This document shows, one piece after another, positions 31,529 through 39,316 of a stretch of 64,000 nt of DNA (positions within the stretch are counted from its first letter, which is position 1; every line of letters begins with the position of its first letter). Origin of the DNA: Poriferisodalis sp965116715 (GTDB lineage: Bacteria > Actinomycetota > Acidimicrobiia > Acidimicrobiales > Poriferisodalaceae); contig OZ220724.1 of assembly GCA_965116715.1 (NCBI GenBank), positions 1,302,001 to 1,366,000 of the forward strand, given 5' to 3'. The position numbers were made by a program, and so were the translations under genes. The notes below the pieces were generated by a model that was not told the DNA's origin, did no database searches, and was given only the letters and a program-made list of their open reading frames with translations.

Positions 31529-32827
31529 TCAGATGGCCTGGCGGCGGCGCATGGTCATCGCCAACACCGAAGCACCTGCGGCACAGACGGCGAAGGCCAG
31601 CCAGACCGTGTCGAATCCGCCCGTCCACTCGATGACGTACCCCGCGGCGAGGCCGCCGATGCTCAGCCCCGACATGAAGCCGAGCATCACCATTCCTGAC
31701 GCCCGTCCGGCCAGCGCGACCGGCACGCCGGTGATGATGGCCAGCATCGCCACGGCGTTCCACGACATCATCGTGAAGCCCGCCAGCAGCGACATCGCCC
31801 ACATCAGCGAACCATGGACGGACGTGGCGCCCAGCAGCAGTGCCATGGCGACCACCGTGAATGCGGACTGGATGGCAAGTGCACTGGCCGGGCGGACGCG
31901 CGTCTCGGTGAGGCGAGCCCACCAGATGCGCGACCCTGCCGCGGTGATGCCCGCCAGCGCGCTGGCCATGCCGGCCCAGAAGTTGGTCCAGCCCAATGAC
32001 TGCTCGGCGAACAGCACCTGAAATCGGCCCACCCCGCCGACCACGCCGCCCATGAGCAGCGAGAACCAGGCGATCTTGGTGATGTAGACGCGCTCGGCAA
32101 GCGCCATCCGCACCGGCCGGGGGTGCAGGGGCTTCACGGCGAAGACTGCGCCCGGCGGCGCCTCGTACTCGGCTTCCTCACCGGCGTTCGGGTCTGCATC
32201 TGGGCGCATCCACAGCGCGATGCCCAGCGCGCACACCAGCGCCGCTGCGCCGTAGATGCCCATCGCAGTCCGCCACCCGAACCAGACGGCCAGCGTCGGC
32301 AGCGTGGAGCCAGACAGGAAGATGCCGAACATGACGCCCGACTGCTTGAGCCCGGTGATGGTGCCGCGGCGCCCGGCGGGAACGCGCTCGGCGATGAGCT
32401 TGTTGGTGGCCGGGTTGCACCAGCCCTGCCCGAGGCCGGCGAACCCTGCCGAGGCCATGAGCACCCACAGGTTGGTGGCGAATGCCATGCCGAACATGCC
32501 GACCCCCGCGGTGCCGATGGTCAGCACTGTCGAGAGTTTGGGTCCGACGCGATCGGTGAGCCGGCCCGACAGCGGTGCGAATAGCGCCGCGACAATCGTG
32601 TTGGCCGTCAGGGCCACGCTGAAAGCGCCAGTGGTGATCTGCAGGGCGGCAATGAGATCAACCGCCATCACGGCGGGCAGCATCATCGGAATCGGGCCCA
32701 GGATCATCGTGGCGACCAGCACGAAGTTCAGGCCCAGACGCTGCAGCGGGCCGTCGTCGGCGCCAGAGGGTGTTGTGGCTTCGGCGGCTGCTCCAACGTC
32801 GGTGACGGGATCTTCGGCCGTTCGCAT
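31529..32827 (-). CDS. MFS transporter
   Basis: A 432-residue major facilitator with 12 hydrophobic segments. The A-motif appears as SGRLTDRVGPKLSTVL after helix 2, with GLGQGWCNPATNKLIAERVP in helix 4–5 and GTITGLKQSGVMFGIFLSG beyond. A central loop with PDADPNAGEEAEYEAPPG separates the halves. It is probably a uniporter or antiporter of small organics; the substrate cannot be read. The start ATG 32827 has TAGGGT 8 bases upstream and faces the divergent dehydrogenase gene at 32885 across 57 bases. Confidence 0.87.
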   Translation of the reverse strand: MRTAEDPVTDVGAAAEATTPSGADDGPLQRLGLNFVLVATMILGPIPMMLPAVMAVDLIAALQITTGAFSVALTANTIVAALFAPLSGRLTDRVGPKLSTVLTIGTAGVGMFGMAFATNLWVLMASAGFAGLGQGWCNPATNKLIAERVPAGRRGTITGLKQSGVMFGIFLSGSTLPTLAVWFGWRTAMGIYGAAALVCALGIALWMRPDADPNAGEEAEYEAPPGAVFAVKPLHPRPVRMALAERVYITKIAWFSLLMGGVVGGVGRFQVLFAEQSLGWTNFWAGMASALAGITAAGSRIWWARLTETRVRPASALAIQSAFTVVAMALLLGATSVHGSLMWAMSLLAGFTMMSWNAVAMLAIITGVPVALAGRASGMVMLGFMSGLSIGGLAAGYVIEWTGGFDTVWLAFAVCAAGASVLAMTMRRRQAI

Positions 32828-32835
32828 CGCTGCGA

Positions 32836-32841
32836 ACCCTA
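32836..32841 (-). promoter_or_regulatory. -10 box TAGGGT for leaderless MFS start
   Basis: TAGGGT ends 8 bases before ATG 32827. Confidence 0.4.
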
Positions 32842-32872
32842 TGGCTGCTCGGCGCTCGCCGTTCAGAGTCTC

Positions 32873-32878
32873 TAGCGT
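32873..32878 (+). promoter_or_regulatory. -10 box TAGCGT for leaderless dehydrogenase start
   Basis: TAGCGT ends 6 bases before GTG 32885. With the TAGGGT of the MFS gene it forms a back-to-back pair. Confidence 0.45.
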
Positions 32879-32884
32879 TCCAGC

Positions 32885-33898
32885 GTGAATTCTCCCCAGG
32901 TGCTGCTTCCGGCCGAGGACTACGCCCGTCTCGCCGACCGGCTGGCGGCGCTCGATGGCGACTGCACGCCGCTGCTGTGGAGCCGCGAGGGCGTCACCCT
33001 GCCCGACGGTTCACGGATCGCTGACGCAGACGGCATGCCGGCCGGCCACGCCAGCTATGCGCCCGTTGCCGCATGGGTCTCGATCGGCCTGCTGTTCGGC
33101 GGCAACCTGGCTCCCTTCGTCGACGCGGCGCTTGCTCCCGGGACGTTGCGCTGGACCCAGGCCTGTCTCGCCGGCACCGATGCGCCGCCGTTCCAGCAGC
33201 TTCTGAGCGCAGGCGTTCAGCTGAGCCGCAGCGATGCTCCCAATGACGCGACCGCTGAGCACACCATGTCGCTGGTGCTGCACACCTTTCACGGTTGGGA
33301 GGGGCGCATCGACCGTCGCCGGGCCGGCGAGTGGCTGCAGGTGCCCTGGAGAGAGGTGCGGGGCAGCCGCTGGCTGGTGATCGGATTCGGGTCCATCGGT
33401 CGCAAGGTTGCAGCGCTGGCGCGTCCCTTCGGCGCCGTGGTGGTGGGTGCCCGCCGCAGCGTCGCCAGCGCGACGGATCTCGAGGCCGCTGACGCCATGG
33501 TGACCATGGAAGGCATCGCCGATGAGCTACCGCTCGCCGATGTGGTGGTGCTGGCCTGCCCGCTCACCGATGAGACCCGCGGGCTCGTCGACGCCGGGTT
33601 CCTGTCGGCATTGCGGGACGACGTGGTGCTGGTGAACGTGTCGCGGGGCGCGGTCATCAACACGGACGACCTGCTCGCCTGGCTGGACGGCGACCGGGCG
33701 GCGACCGCTGTGCTCGATGTGTTCGACGTGGAGCCGCTGCCCGGCGACAGCCCGCTTTGGCAGCACCCCAAGGTGGTGATGACCACCCACATCGGCGGCG
33801 CCGGCAGCGGGATGTCCGCCCGCAACGACGACCTGTTCATCGCCCAGCTCGACACGTTCCTGGCAGGCCGTGCGCCGCGCCTGCTGGTGGAGGGCTGA
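32885..33898 (+). CDS. D-isomer-specific 2-hydroxyacid dehydrogenase
   Basis: A 337-residue NAD(P)-dependent dehydrogenase. The Rossmann motif is VIGFGSIGRKVAALARPFG, the catalytic Arg is in LVNVSRGAVINTDDLL, the Glu in VFDVEPLPGDSPLW and the His in VMTTHIGGAGSG. The N-terminal catalytic domain ends near residue 110 with ASYAPVAAWVSIGLLF-type segments that are family-divergent. Probably reduces a hydroxypyruvate- or glyoxylate-like 2-oxoacid. Start is GTG 32885. Confidence 0.9.
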   Translation: MNSPQVLLPAEDYARLADRLAALDGDCTPLLWSREGVTLPDGSRIADADGMPAGHASYAPVAAWVSIGLLFGGNLAPFVDAALAPGTLRWTQACLAGTDAPPFQQLLSAGVQLSRSDAPNDATAEHTMSLVLHTFHGWEGRIDRRRAGEWLQVPWREVRGSRWLVIGFGSIGRKVAALARPFGAVVVGARRSVASATDLEAADAMVTMEGIADELPLADVVVLACPLTDETRGLVDAGFLSALRDDVVLVNVSRGAVINTDDLLAWLDGDRAATAVLDVFDVEPLPGDSPLWQHPKVVMTTHIGGAGSGMSARNDDLFIAQLDTFLAGRAPRLLVEG

Positions 33899-33943
33899 GC
33901 CGTGGAGGCTGAGTTATGAGAGCGGAATCATGAGGGCCGAGTC

Positions 33944-35011
33944 ATGAAGACAGAGACACTGCTGCCGCTGGGCAAGCTGGACCCGGGGTTGCGAGCACCC
34001 GACGTGCCGCTGGACGTCACCACCATCGGCGACGCCGCGGCGCAGGTGGAAGCGCTGGGCTATGACGCCCTCGTGGTGGAGGAAACGAAGGACGACCCGT
34101 ACCAGCTGCTCGCCATGGCGGCAGTGGCAACGACCTCGCTGGGTCTGGGCACCTCGGTGGCCATGGCTTTCCCGCGCTCGCCCACGGTCACGGCGCTGTC
34201 GGCGTGGACGCTGCAGAAGGCCTCGGGCGGTCGGGCCATCCTGGGTCTCGGCAGCCAGGTGCGCGGCCACATCCGCCGCCGCTACGGAATGGAATGGTCA
34301 GCGCCGGGACCTTGGATGCGCGACTACGTGGGCGCCATGCGTGCGGTATGGCGCTGCTGGCAGGAGCGCACCCCGCTGGACTTCCAGAGCGAGCACTACA
34401 GCTTGAACCTGATGGTGCCGCTGTTCGATCCCGGCCCGATCGACCATCCCGATGTCCCGGTGCACATCGCGGCCATCAACCCGAACATGTGCGGCGTGGC
34501 GGGCGAGGTGGCCGACGGCGTCCGGCTGCACCCCGTGTGCTCGCCGAAGTACATCACCGAGGTCATGGCACCGGCAGTGGCCAGAGGTGCCGAGCGTGCC
34601 GGGCGAAACGCCGCCGCCGTGGACTGGTGCATGAAACCGCTGGTGGCCACGGCTCCCGATGAGGCGACGCTGGCCGTGGTGGCGCGCACAGTGCGAGAGC
34701 GCGTCGGCTTCTACCTGTCCACTCCTGCCTACCGGGCGGCGTTCGACGTGCACGACTGGACCGACGAGGCCGAGCAGGCCGCGGTGCTGTCGAAGGCACA
34801 GCGCTGGGATGAGATCTCCGCGATCGTGTCCGCCGAGATGCTCCACACGATCGCCACGGTCGGCACCTACGACGAGATCGGCGGGCTGCTCGCCGATCGG
34901 TACGGCCCCCACATCGACCGCATCGAGTTCTCGATCCCGGTCGACACGCCGGACGACGGCGAGCAGCTCGCGGCGATCCTGGTCGAGCTGGGCAAGGCCG
35001 AACGGTCCTGA
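33944..35011 (+). CDS. LLM-class F420-dependent oxidoreductase
   Basis: A 355-residue luciferase-fold protein resembling F420-dependent tetrahydromethanopterin-reductase-like enzymes: VEALGYDALVVEETKDDPYQ, LGLGTSVAMAFPRSPTVTAL, the core KASGGRAILGLGSQVRGHI and VPVHIAAINPNMCGVAGEVA. Start ATG 33944; the 45 bases before it contain three short near-repeats (GAGTTATGA, AATCATGA, GAGTCATGA), so the exact start is slightly uncertain but the third is the longest-supported. It is followed by an SDR at 35116 with its own promoter. Confidence 0.87.
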   Translation: MKTETLLPLGKLDPGLRAPDVPLDVTTIGDAAAQVEALGYDALVVEETKDDPYQLLAMAAVATTSLGLGTSVAMAFPRSPTVTALSAWTLQKASGGRAILGLGSQVRGHIRRRYGMEWSAPGPWMRDYVGAMRAVWRCWQERTPLDFQSEHYSLNLMVPLFDPGPIDHPDVPVHIAAINPNMCGVAGEVADGVRLHPVCSPKYITEVMAPAVARGAERAGRNAAAVDWCMKPLVATAPDEATLAVVARTVRERVGFYLSTPAYRAAFDVHDWTDEAEQAAVLSKAQRWDEISAIVSAEMLHTIATVGTYDEIGGLLADRYGPHIDRIEFSIPVDTPDDGEQLAAILVELGKAERS

Positions 35012-35046
35012 GCCGGTTCGCCTCTGAACGCGAATCGTCCGGGGTC

Positions 35047-35052
35047 TAGGGT
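35047..35052 (+). promoter_or_regulatory. Possible -10 box TAGGGT upstream of SDR gene
   Basis: TAGGGT lies about 63 bases before ATG 35116, leaving a leader that carries GGGGAGA as ribosome-binding site at 35101–35107. This is a leadered start, unlike most in the window. Confidence 0.35.
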
Positions 35053-35115
35053 CTCGCCGTCGCTTGCGCGCAGGCGCGGCGAGACGTCAGACGATCAGCG
35101 ACGGGGAGACAGCAG

Positions 35116-35859
35116 ATGGGTGTTCTGGACGGACGGGTAGCGATCATCACCGGCGGCGCACGGGGGCAGGGCGCGATCGAGGGCCAGCTCTTCGCCGACG
35201 AGGGTGCGACGGTGGTGCTCACCGACGTGCTCGATGACGAAGGCGAGCGCACCGCAGGCGAGCTGGGGTGCGACTACTTGCACCACGACGTGGCCGATGA
35301 GGCGGCGTGGGATTCGGTGGTGGCCGACGTGCTCGCTCGCCACGGGCGCATCGACGTGCTGGTGAACAACGCGGGCATATTCCAGGGCGCTGGTCTGATG
35401 AAGACGTCCACGGCCGACTTCGACCGCATGCTGGCGATCAATGCCCGCGGCGTGTTTCTGGGCATGCAGAAGGTGGGCGCCGCGATGGCTGAGGCCGAGT
35501 CGGGTTCGATCGTCAACATCAGCTCGGTGGCGGGACTGATGGGCACCGCTGGATCGTTCGCCTACAGCGCCAGCAAGTGGGCGGTACGCGGCATGACCAA
35601 GTCGGCCGCCAAGGAACTGGGCCGCCGCAACGTCCGGGTGAACTCGGTACACCCGGGCTACATCGACACCGAGATGCTGACGCAAACCAATGTGTTCACC
35701 GAGGACAGCGATCGCACGCGCCGGATCCTGCGCGGGGTGCCGCTGGGGCGCATCGCCGAACCCGCCGAAGTCGGCCGGGTGGTCCTGTTCCTCGCCTCCG
35801 ACGCCAGCAGCTACTGCACCGGCCAGGAGTTCACGGTGGACGGGGGCATGTTCGGCTGA
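35116..35859 (+). CDS. SDR-family oxidoreductase
   Basis: A 247-residue short-chain dehydrogenase similar to 3α/20β-hydroxysteroid dehydrogenases: GRVAIITGGARGQGAIEGQL, DVLVNNAGIFQGAGL, SSVAGLMGTAGSF (Ser) and YSASKWAVRGMTKSAAKELG (Tyr-x3-Lys), with NSVHPGYIDTEML after it. An Asp at the end of β2 (LTDVLDDEG) points to NAD. Start ATG 35116 follows GGGGAGA. The stop codon lies inside a strong hairpin. Substrate unknown; a steroid or other alicyclic alcohol is plausible. Confidence 0.9.
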   Translation: MGVLDGRVAIITGGARGQGAIEGQLFADEGATVVLTDVLDDEGERTAGELGCDYLHHDVADEAAWDSVVADVLARHGRIDVLVNNAGIFQGAGLMKTSTADFDRMLAINARGVFLGMQKVGAAMAEAESGSIVNISSVAGLMGTAGSFAYSASKWAVRGMTKSAAKELGRRNVRVNSVHPGYIDTEMLTQTNVFTEDSDRTRRILRGVPLGRIAEPAEVGRVVLFLASDASSYCTGQEFTVDGGMFG

Positions 35860-35875
35860 GCGAGCTCAGCCGAAC
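35850..35875 (+). terminator. Strong hairpin overlapping the SDR stop codon
   Basis: GTTCGGCTGAG and CTCAGCCGAAC pair perfectly over 11 bp around a 4-base loop; the TGA stop is within the left arm. No T-tract follows, so it is a structure-type or bidirectional terminator rather than a classic one. A weaker related palindrome lies at 35889–35906. Confidence 0.5.
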
Positions 35876-35888
35876 CATCAAACACATC

Positions 35889-35906
35889 GGCTGAGCTCGC
35901 TCAGCA
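35889..35906. repeat. Second inverted repeat related to the preceding hairpin
   Basis: GGCTGAGC and GCTCAGC surround a 2-base centre. It repeats the core of the hairpin at 35850–35875 14 bases further on. Together they fill most of the gap before the SulP promoter. Confidence 0.5.
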
Positions 35907-35911
35907 GTGAA

Positions 35912-35917
35912 CTACTG
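35912..35917 (+). promoter_or_regulatory. Possible -10 box TACTGT for SulP gene
   Basis: TACTGT ends 36 bases before ATG 35954, which has GAGGTC as a weak ribosome-binding site. A short leader is implied. Confidence 0.35.
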
Positions 35918-35953
35918 TGACCCGCGGGTGCATCTCACTCGGCGAGGTCTGAC

Positions 35954-37609
35954 ATGAATTACGATACCCAGCACCTTCGTGCCGATCTGGGGGCCGGCGT
36001 TGTCTCGGCCATTGTCGTGCTGCCGCTGGCGCTCGCATTCGGCGTGGTGTCCGGGCTCGGTCCCATCGCCGGGTTGTGGGGCGCGGTCGCCGTCGGCTTC
36101 ATTGCTGCGGTGCTCGGTGGCACCCGGGTGCAGATCTCCGCGGCAACCGCACCGGTGGCCATCGCCGTGTCGTTCGTGCTGGTGCGTTACGCCGACACCC
36201 CGGCGGAGGCCCTGGTCATCATCTTCATTGCCGGGGTCATCCAGCTGCTGCTGGGATTGCTCCGGCTCGGAAACCTCGTGCAGTACACGCCGTATTCGGT
36301 CACCTCGGGCTTCATCAGCGGCATCGGGGTCATGGTGGTGCTGCTGCAAGTGCTGCCGTTCTTCGGTGCCGACCCGATCATTGGCAACCCCATCGACTCC
36401 ATCCGACATTGGGACGACGCCGCCAATGACATGGACTTCCACGCATTCGGACTGGCCGTCACCACCTTCATCATCTGCGCCGGCTGGCCGAAGCGGCTCC
36501 GGCGCTATGTGCCGCGTGTCGGGGGCGCACTCGTCATCGGCATCATCATCGGCGCCGTCATGTTCGACGGGGCGCCGCGCATCGCCGATGTCATCGAGGT
36601 GCCCTCCTTCTGGACGATGGAGATGCCGGCGGGCGGCTTCTGGGGCGCTGTCGGCGCCGCCGTCGCCATCGCCCTCATCGGTGCGCTGAACAGCCTGACG
36701 ACCGCGACCGAGTCCGATGCGATGGCTGGTCAGCAGCACGATCCGAATCGAGAACTGATCGGCGTCGGGCTCGGCAACGCGGTCGCCGCCATGTTCGGAG
36801 GCTTGCCGGGCGCAGGGTCTCCCAGTGCCACCCAGGCCAATTTCCGGGCTGGGGCTCAGACCCGTGTTGCCGGCGCCGTCTCGGCGGTGCTGGCATTGGT
36901 GCTCATCATCGTGCTGAGCGGACTCATCGATGCCGTCCCGTACGCAGTGCTCGCCGGCATCCTGCTGTGGCTGGGGCTCAGCCTCATCGACTGGCGGCTC
37001 ATCACGCACTTGTACCGGGTGCAGCGCGAGCACATGCTGGTGATGCTGCTCACGCTCGGCCTCACCGTGTTCGTCGACCTGCTGGTGGCTATCGCCGCCG
37101 GCGTGGTGGCCGCGGCGCTCGCTTCGAGCCGTCGTTTCGAGCGCCTCGAGCTCGACAGCGTCCTGTCGGTGCCGATGCTCGACGCGGTCTTCTTCGCCGA
37201 CAGCGACCGGGTGGATGTCAGCCAATTCGATGCGTTCTCCGCGCGGGTCGGCATGGTGAAGATGCGTGGCAGTTTCACCGCCGCGTCGTCCAACCGGCTG
37301 CGCTTTGCCATCGGGAAGGACATCGTCGAGCACGAGGTCGTGATCTTGGACTTCACCGAGACGAGCTACGTCGACGACAGCGCCGCGCTGGTGGTGGAGC
37401 AGCTCATCGATGCCGCGATGGAACACGACACCGAGTGCATCGTGATCGGGCTAGAGAGCTTGCCGGCGGGCAGCCTGCAGTCCCTCGATGTCCTGCACCG
37501 GGTGCCTGGCGACCACTTCGTGGGCAGCTTCGACGAGGCCCGGACCATCGCCGCACGACTGCTCGAGATCAACCTCGACATCAACAAGGGGTCCCGGATC
37601 GAAGCTTGA
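35954..37609 (+). CDS. SulP-family anion transporter with STAS domain
   Basis: A complete 551-residue SulP protein. The membrane part (about residues 10–400) contains ADLGAGVVSAIVVLPLALAF, TRVQISAATAPVAIAVSFVL, PYSVTSGFISGIGVMVVLLQ and a late FGGLPGAGSPSATQANFRAG. The C-terminal STAS domain (about 430–551) includes HEVVILDFTETSYVDDSAAL, including the Asp-Asp-Ser typical of anti-sigma-antagonist folds. No carbonic anhydrase or sulfurtransferase domain is fused or adjacent, so bicarbonate versus sulfate is undecided. Paralogue of the partial gene at the left edge. Preceded by a hairpin pair and TACTGT. Confidence 0.9.
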   Translation: MNYDTQHLRADLGAGVVSAIVVLPLALAFGVVSGLGPIAGLWGAVAVGFIAAVLGGTRVQISAATAPVAIAVSFVLVRYADTPAEALVIIFIAGVIQLLLGLLRLGNLVQYTPYSVTSGFISGIGVMVVLLQVLPFFGADPIIGNPIDSIRHWDDAANDMDFHAFGLAVTTFIICAGWPKRLRRYVPRVGGALVIGIIIGAVMFDGAPRIADVIEVPSFWTMEMPAGGFWGAVGAAVAIALIGALNSLTTATESDAMAGQQHDPNRELIGVGLGNAVAAMFGGLPGAGSPSATQANFRAGAQTRVAGAVSAVLALVLIIVLSGLIDAVPYAVLAGILLWLGLSLIDWRLITHLYRVQREHMLVMLLTLGLTVFVDLLVAIAAGVVAAALASSRRFERLELDSVLSVPMLDAVFFADSDRVDVSQFDAFSARVGMVKMRGSFTAASSNRLRFAIGKDIVEHEVVILDFTETSYVDDSAALVVEQLIDAAMEHDTECIVIGLESLPAGSLQSLDVLHRVPGDHFVGSFDEARTIAARLLEINLDINKGSRIEA

Positions 37610-37642
37610 GTCGTTCAGCCGCCGGCTGGCCGCGACGAACGC

Positions 37643-38464
37643 TCAGTACAGCTCGGGCGCGAAGGTCTGGTCGGTGATCGGCGGGCGCACATAGCCGCCG
37701 GCTGAGCCCCGATCGGGCAGATCGACGTGCTCCCAGGGCACAGCTTCGTAGGGAATCAACGACAGCAGGTGGGCAATGCAGTTGAGGTGCGCGGCGCGTT
37801 TGTCGTCGGCTTCGACAACCCACCATGGGGCTTGCTTGATGTCGGTGTGCGCGAACAGCGTGTCCTTGGCGCGCGAGAAGTCCGCCCAGCGCGTACGGGC
37901 CTCGAGATCCATCGGCGAGAGCTTCCAGCGGCGAGCCGGGTCGGTGATGCGCCGTTGGAATCGGCGCTCCTGCTCCTCGTCGCTGATCGAGAACCAGTAC
38001 TTGATCAGGATGATGCCCGAGCGCACCAGCATCCGCTCGAACTCCGGGCACGAGCGCAGGAATTCCTCGTACTCGTCGTCGGTGCAGAAGCCCATCACCG
38101 GCTCGACGAGGCCGCGGTTGTACCAACTGCGGTCGAAGATCACCATCTCCCCCGCCGTCGGCAGCTCCTCGACGTAGCGCTGGAACCACCACTGGGTCTT
38201 CTCCCGGTCGCTGGGCGTGCCCAGTGCCACCACACGCACGACGCGGGGGTTCAGCCGCCTGATGATGCGCTTGATCGTGCTGCCCTTGCCTGCGGCGTCG
38301 CGGCCCTCGAAGATGACGACGACTTTGAGCCTCTCGTGCTGGATCCAGCGCTGCAGGTGGGCCAGCTCCAGTTGCAGCGCCTCAAGCTCACGCTCGTACT
38401 TCTTGCGAGGCACGCGGCTCTTGCGTTTAGGAGGTCCGGCAGCAGCGTCTTCGGGGGACCCCAT
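37643..38464 (-). CDS. ppk2: Polyphosphate kinase 2
   Basis: A 273-residue PPK2, which transfers phosphate between polyphosphate and nucleotides. Walker A is VVVIFEGRDAAGKGSTIKRI; the following conserved blocks are MVIFDRSWYNRGLVEPVMGF (Walker B/lid), WFSISDEEQERRFQRR and KLSPMDLEARTRWADFSRAK. The N-terminus is basic and begins KRKSRVPRKKYERELEALQL. Length suits class I PPK2. Start ATG 38464 has TACTGT ending 8 bases upstream. Convergent with the SulP gene. Confidence 0.93.
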   Translation of the reverse strand: MGSPEDAAAGPPKRKSRVPRKKYERELEALQLELAHLQRWIQHERLKVVVIFEGRDAAGKGSTIKRIIRRLNPRVVRVVALGTPSDREKTQWWFQRYVEELPTAGEMVIFDRSWYNRGLVEPVMGFCTDDEYEEFLRSCPEFERMLVRSGIILIKYWFSISDEEQERRFQRRITDPARRWKLSPMDLEARTRWADFSRAKDTLFAHTDIKQAPWWVVEADDKRAAHLNCIAHLLSLIPYEAVPWEHVDLPDRGSAGGYVRPPITDQTFAPELY

Positions 38465-38472
38465 GGGTTCGG

Positions 38473-38478
38473 ACAGTA
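38473..38478 (-). promoter_or_regulatory. -10 box TACTGT for leaderless ppk2 start
   Basis: TACTGT ends 8 bases before ATG 38464. Confidence 0.45.
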
Positions 38479-38592
38479 TCCGAGCGGCTCACCAGGCAAC
38501 GACCCGAGCGGTCCCGTGCCCTCTCGTCGTGTCTTGACGAGACCCTCGCCTATCGCCAGCGGCTGCTGACGGGCGCGTGCGGCAAGTCCGGC

Positions 38593-39279
38593 TCAGGTCA
38601 GGGTGAAGACGGCGATGCGTGTCCAGCGGTCCGGGTCGTCGGGGTCGGCGCCGCCGTAGATGGGACGCAATTCGAAGTCCAGCTCGCTGATCTGTCCGTC
38701 CGTCTGGCGTTGCGCCAGCCAGTCGCCGAAGCCGACCTCGTCGAAGTGCGCGGAGTTGATGCCGATGCTGCAGCGGGCGCCGGGTCGCGCCACCCGCAGC
38801 AGCTCGCTGATGGACTCGGGGCCGAGATGACCGTGGGTGAATGCGCCTGCGCTCACGACGCCGGCATAGGCGTCGTCGGCGAGGTCGATCGGGCCGGTCA
38901 GGTCGGCTTCGAAGAGCTGCCGGTACGTCGGCCGGCCCTCGTGGGTCTTGGCGGTGGCCTTGGCCAGCATCTCGGGGGAGATGTCGATGCCATCGATCAC
39001 CGCAACGCCCAGTCGGGCCAGCTCGGCACCGACGACGCCGGTGCCGCAGCCCACGTCGAGCACCGGCCCGTCCAGGCTGTCGAGGCTGTCCTGGGCGTCG
39101 CGGAACGCTGCGGCCACTTGGCGGTGGTACTGGTAGTCGTTCTCGGCGAGGAAGACCGACTCGTACGTCTCGGCCCACGAGGCGTACAGCTCACGGTTGG
39201 CCTCTGGACCGTCGACGGCGTAGGCGTCCTCGAGGCCGAGGCTTGCTGCGGCTGATTGCGCGGCCGTTGGCTTGTTCAT
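38593..39279 (-). CDS. Class I SAM-dependent methyltransferase
   Basis: A 228-residue Rossmann methyltransferase with the SAM-binding GPVLDVGCGTGVVGAELA, an acidic loop AVIDGIDISPEMLAKA (motif II) and SAGAFTHGHLGPESISELLR (motif IV/post region). The N-terminal 50 residues, with SLGLEDAYAVDGPEANRELY, resemble small-molecule or Williams–Beuren-type methyltransferases. Start ATG 39279 has TAGGGT at 9 bases. The acceptor is unknown. Confidence 0.87.
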   Translation of the reverse strand: MNKPTAAQSAAASLGLEDAYAVDGPEANRELYASWAETYESVFLAENDYQYHRQVAAAFRDAQDSLDSLDGPVLDVGCGTGVVGAELARLGVAVIDGIDISPEMLAKATAKTHEGRPTYRQLFEADLTGPIDLADDAYAGVVSAGAFTHGHLGPESISELLRVARPGARCSIGINSAHFDEVGFGDWLAQRQTDGQISELDFELRPIYGGADPDDPDRWTRIAVFTLT

Positions 39280-39288
39280 CGCCGCCCG

Positions 39289-39294
39289 ACCCTA
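39289..39294 (-). promoter_or_regulatory. -10 box TAGGGT upstream of methyltransferase
   Basis: TAGGGT ends 9 bases before ATG 39279, the longest spacer among the leaderless candidates. Confidence 0.3.
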
Positions 39295-39316
39295 GAGGCT
39301 GCGGCGGCTCGCCCTC

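Noticed and set aside
33899..33943. Short ATGA-rich repeats before the LLM gene as tiny genes
   Set aside because: They are too short for coding sequence and look like chance repetition near the start codon.
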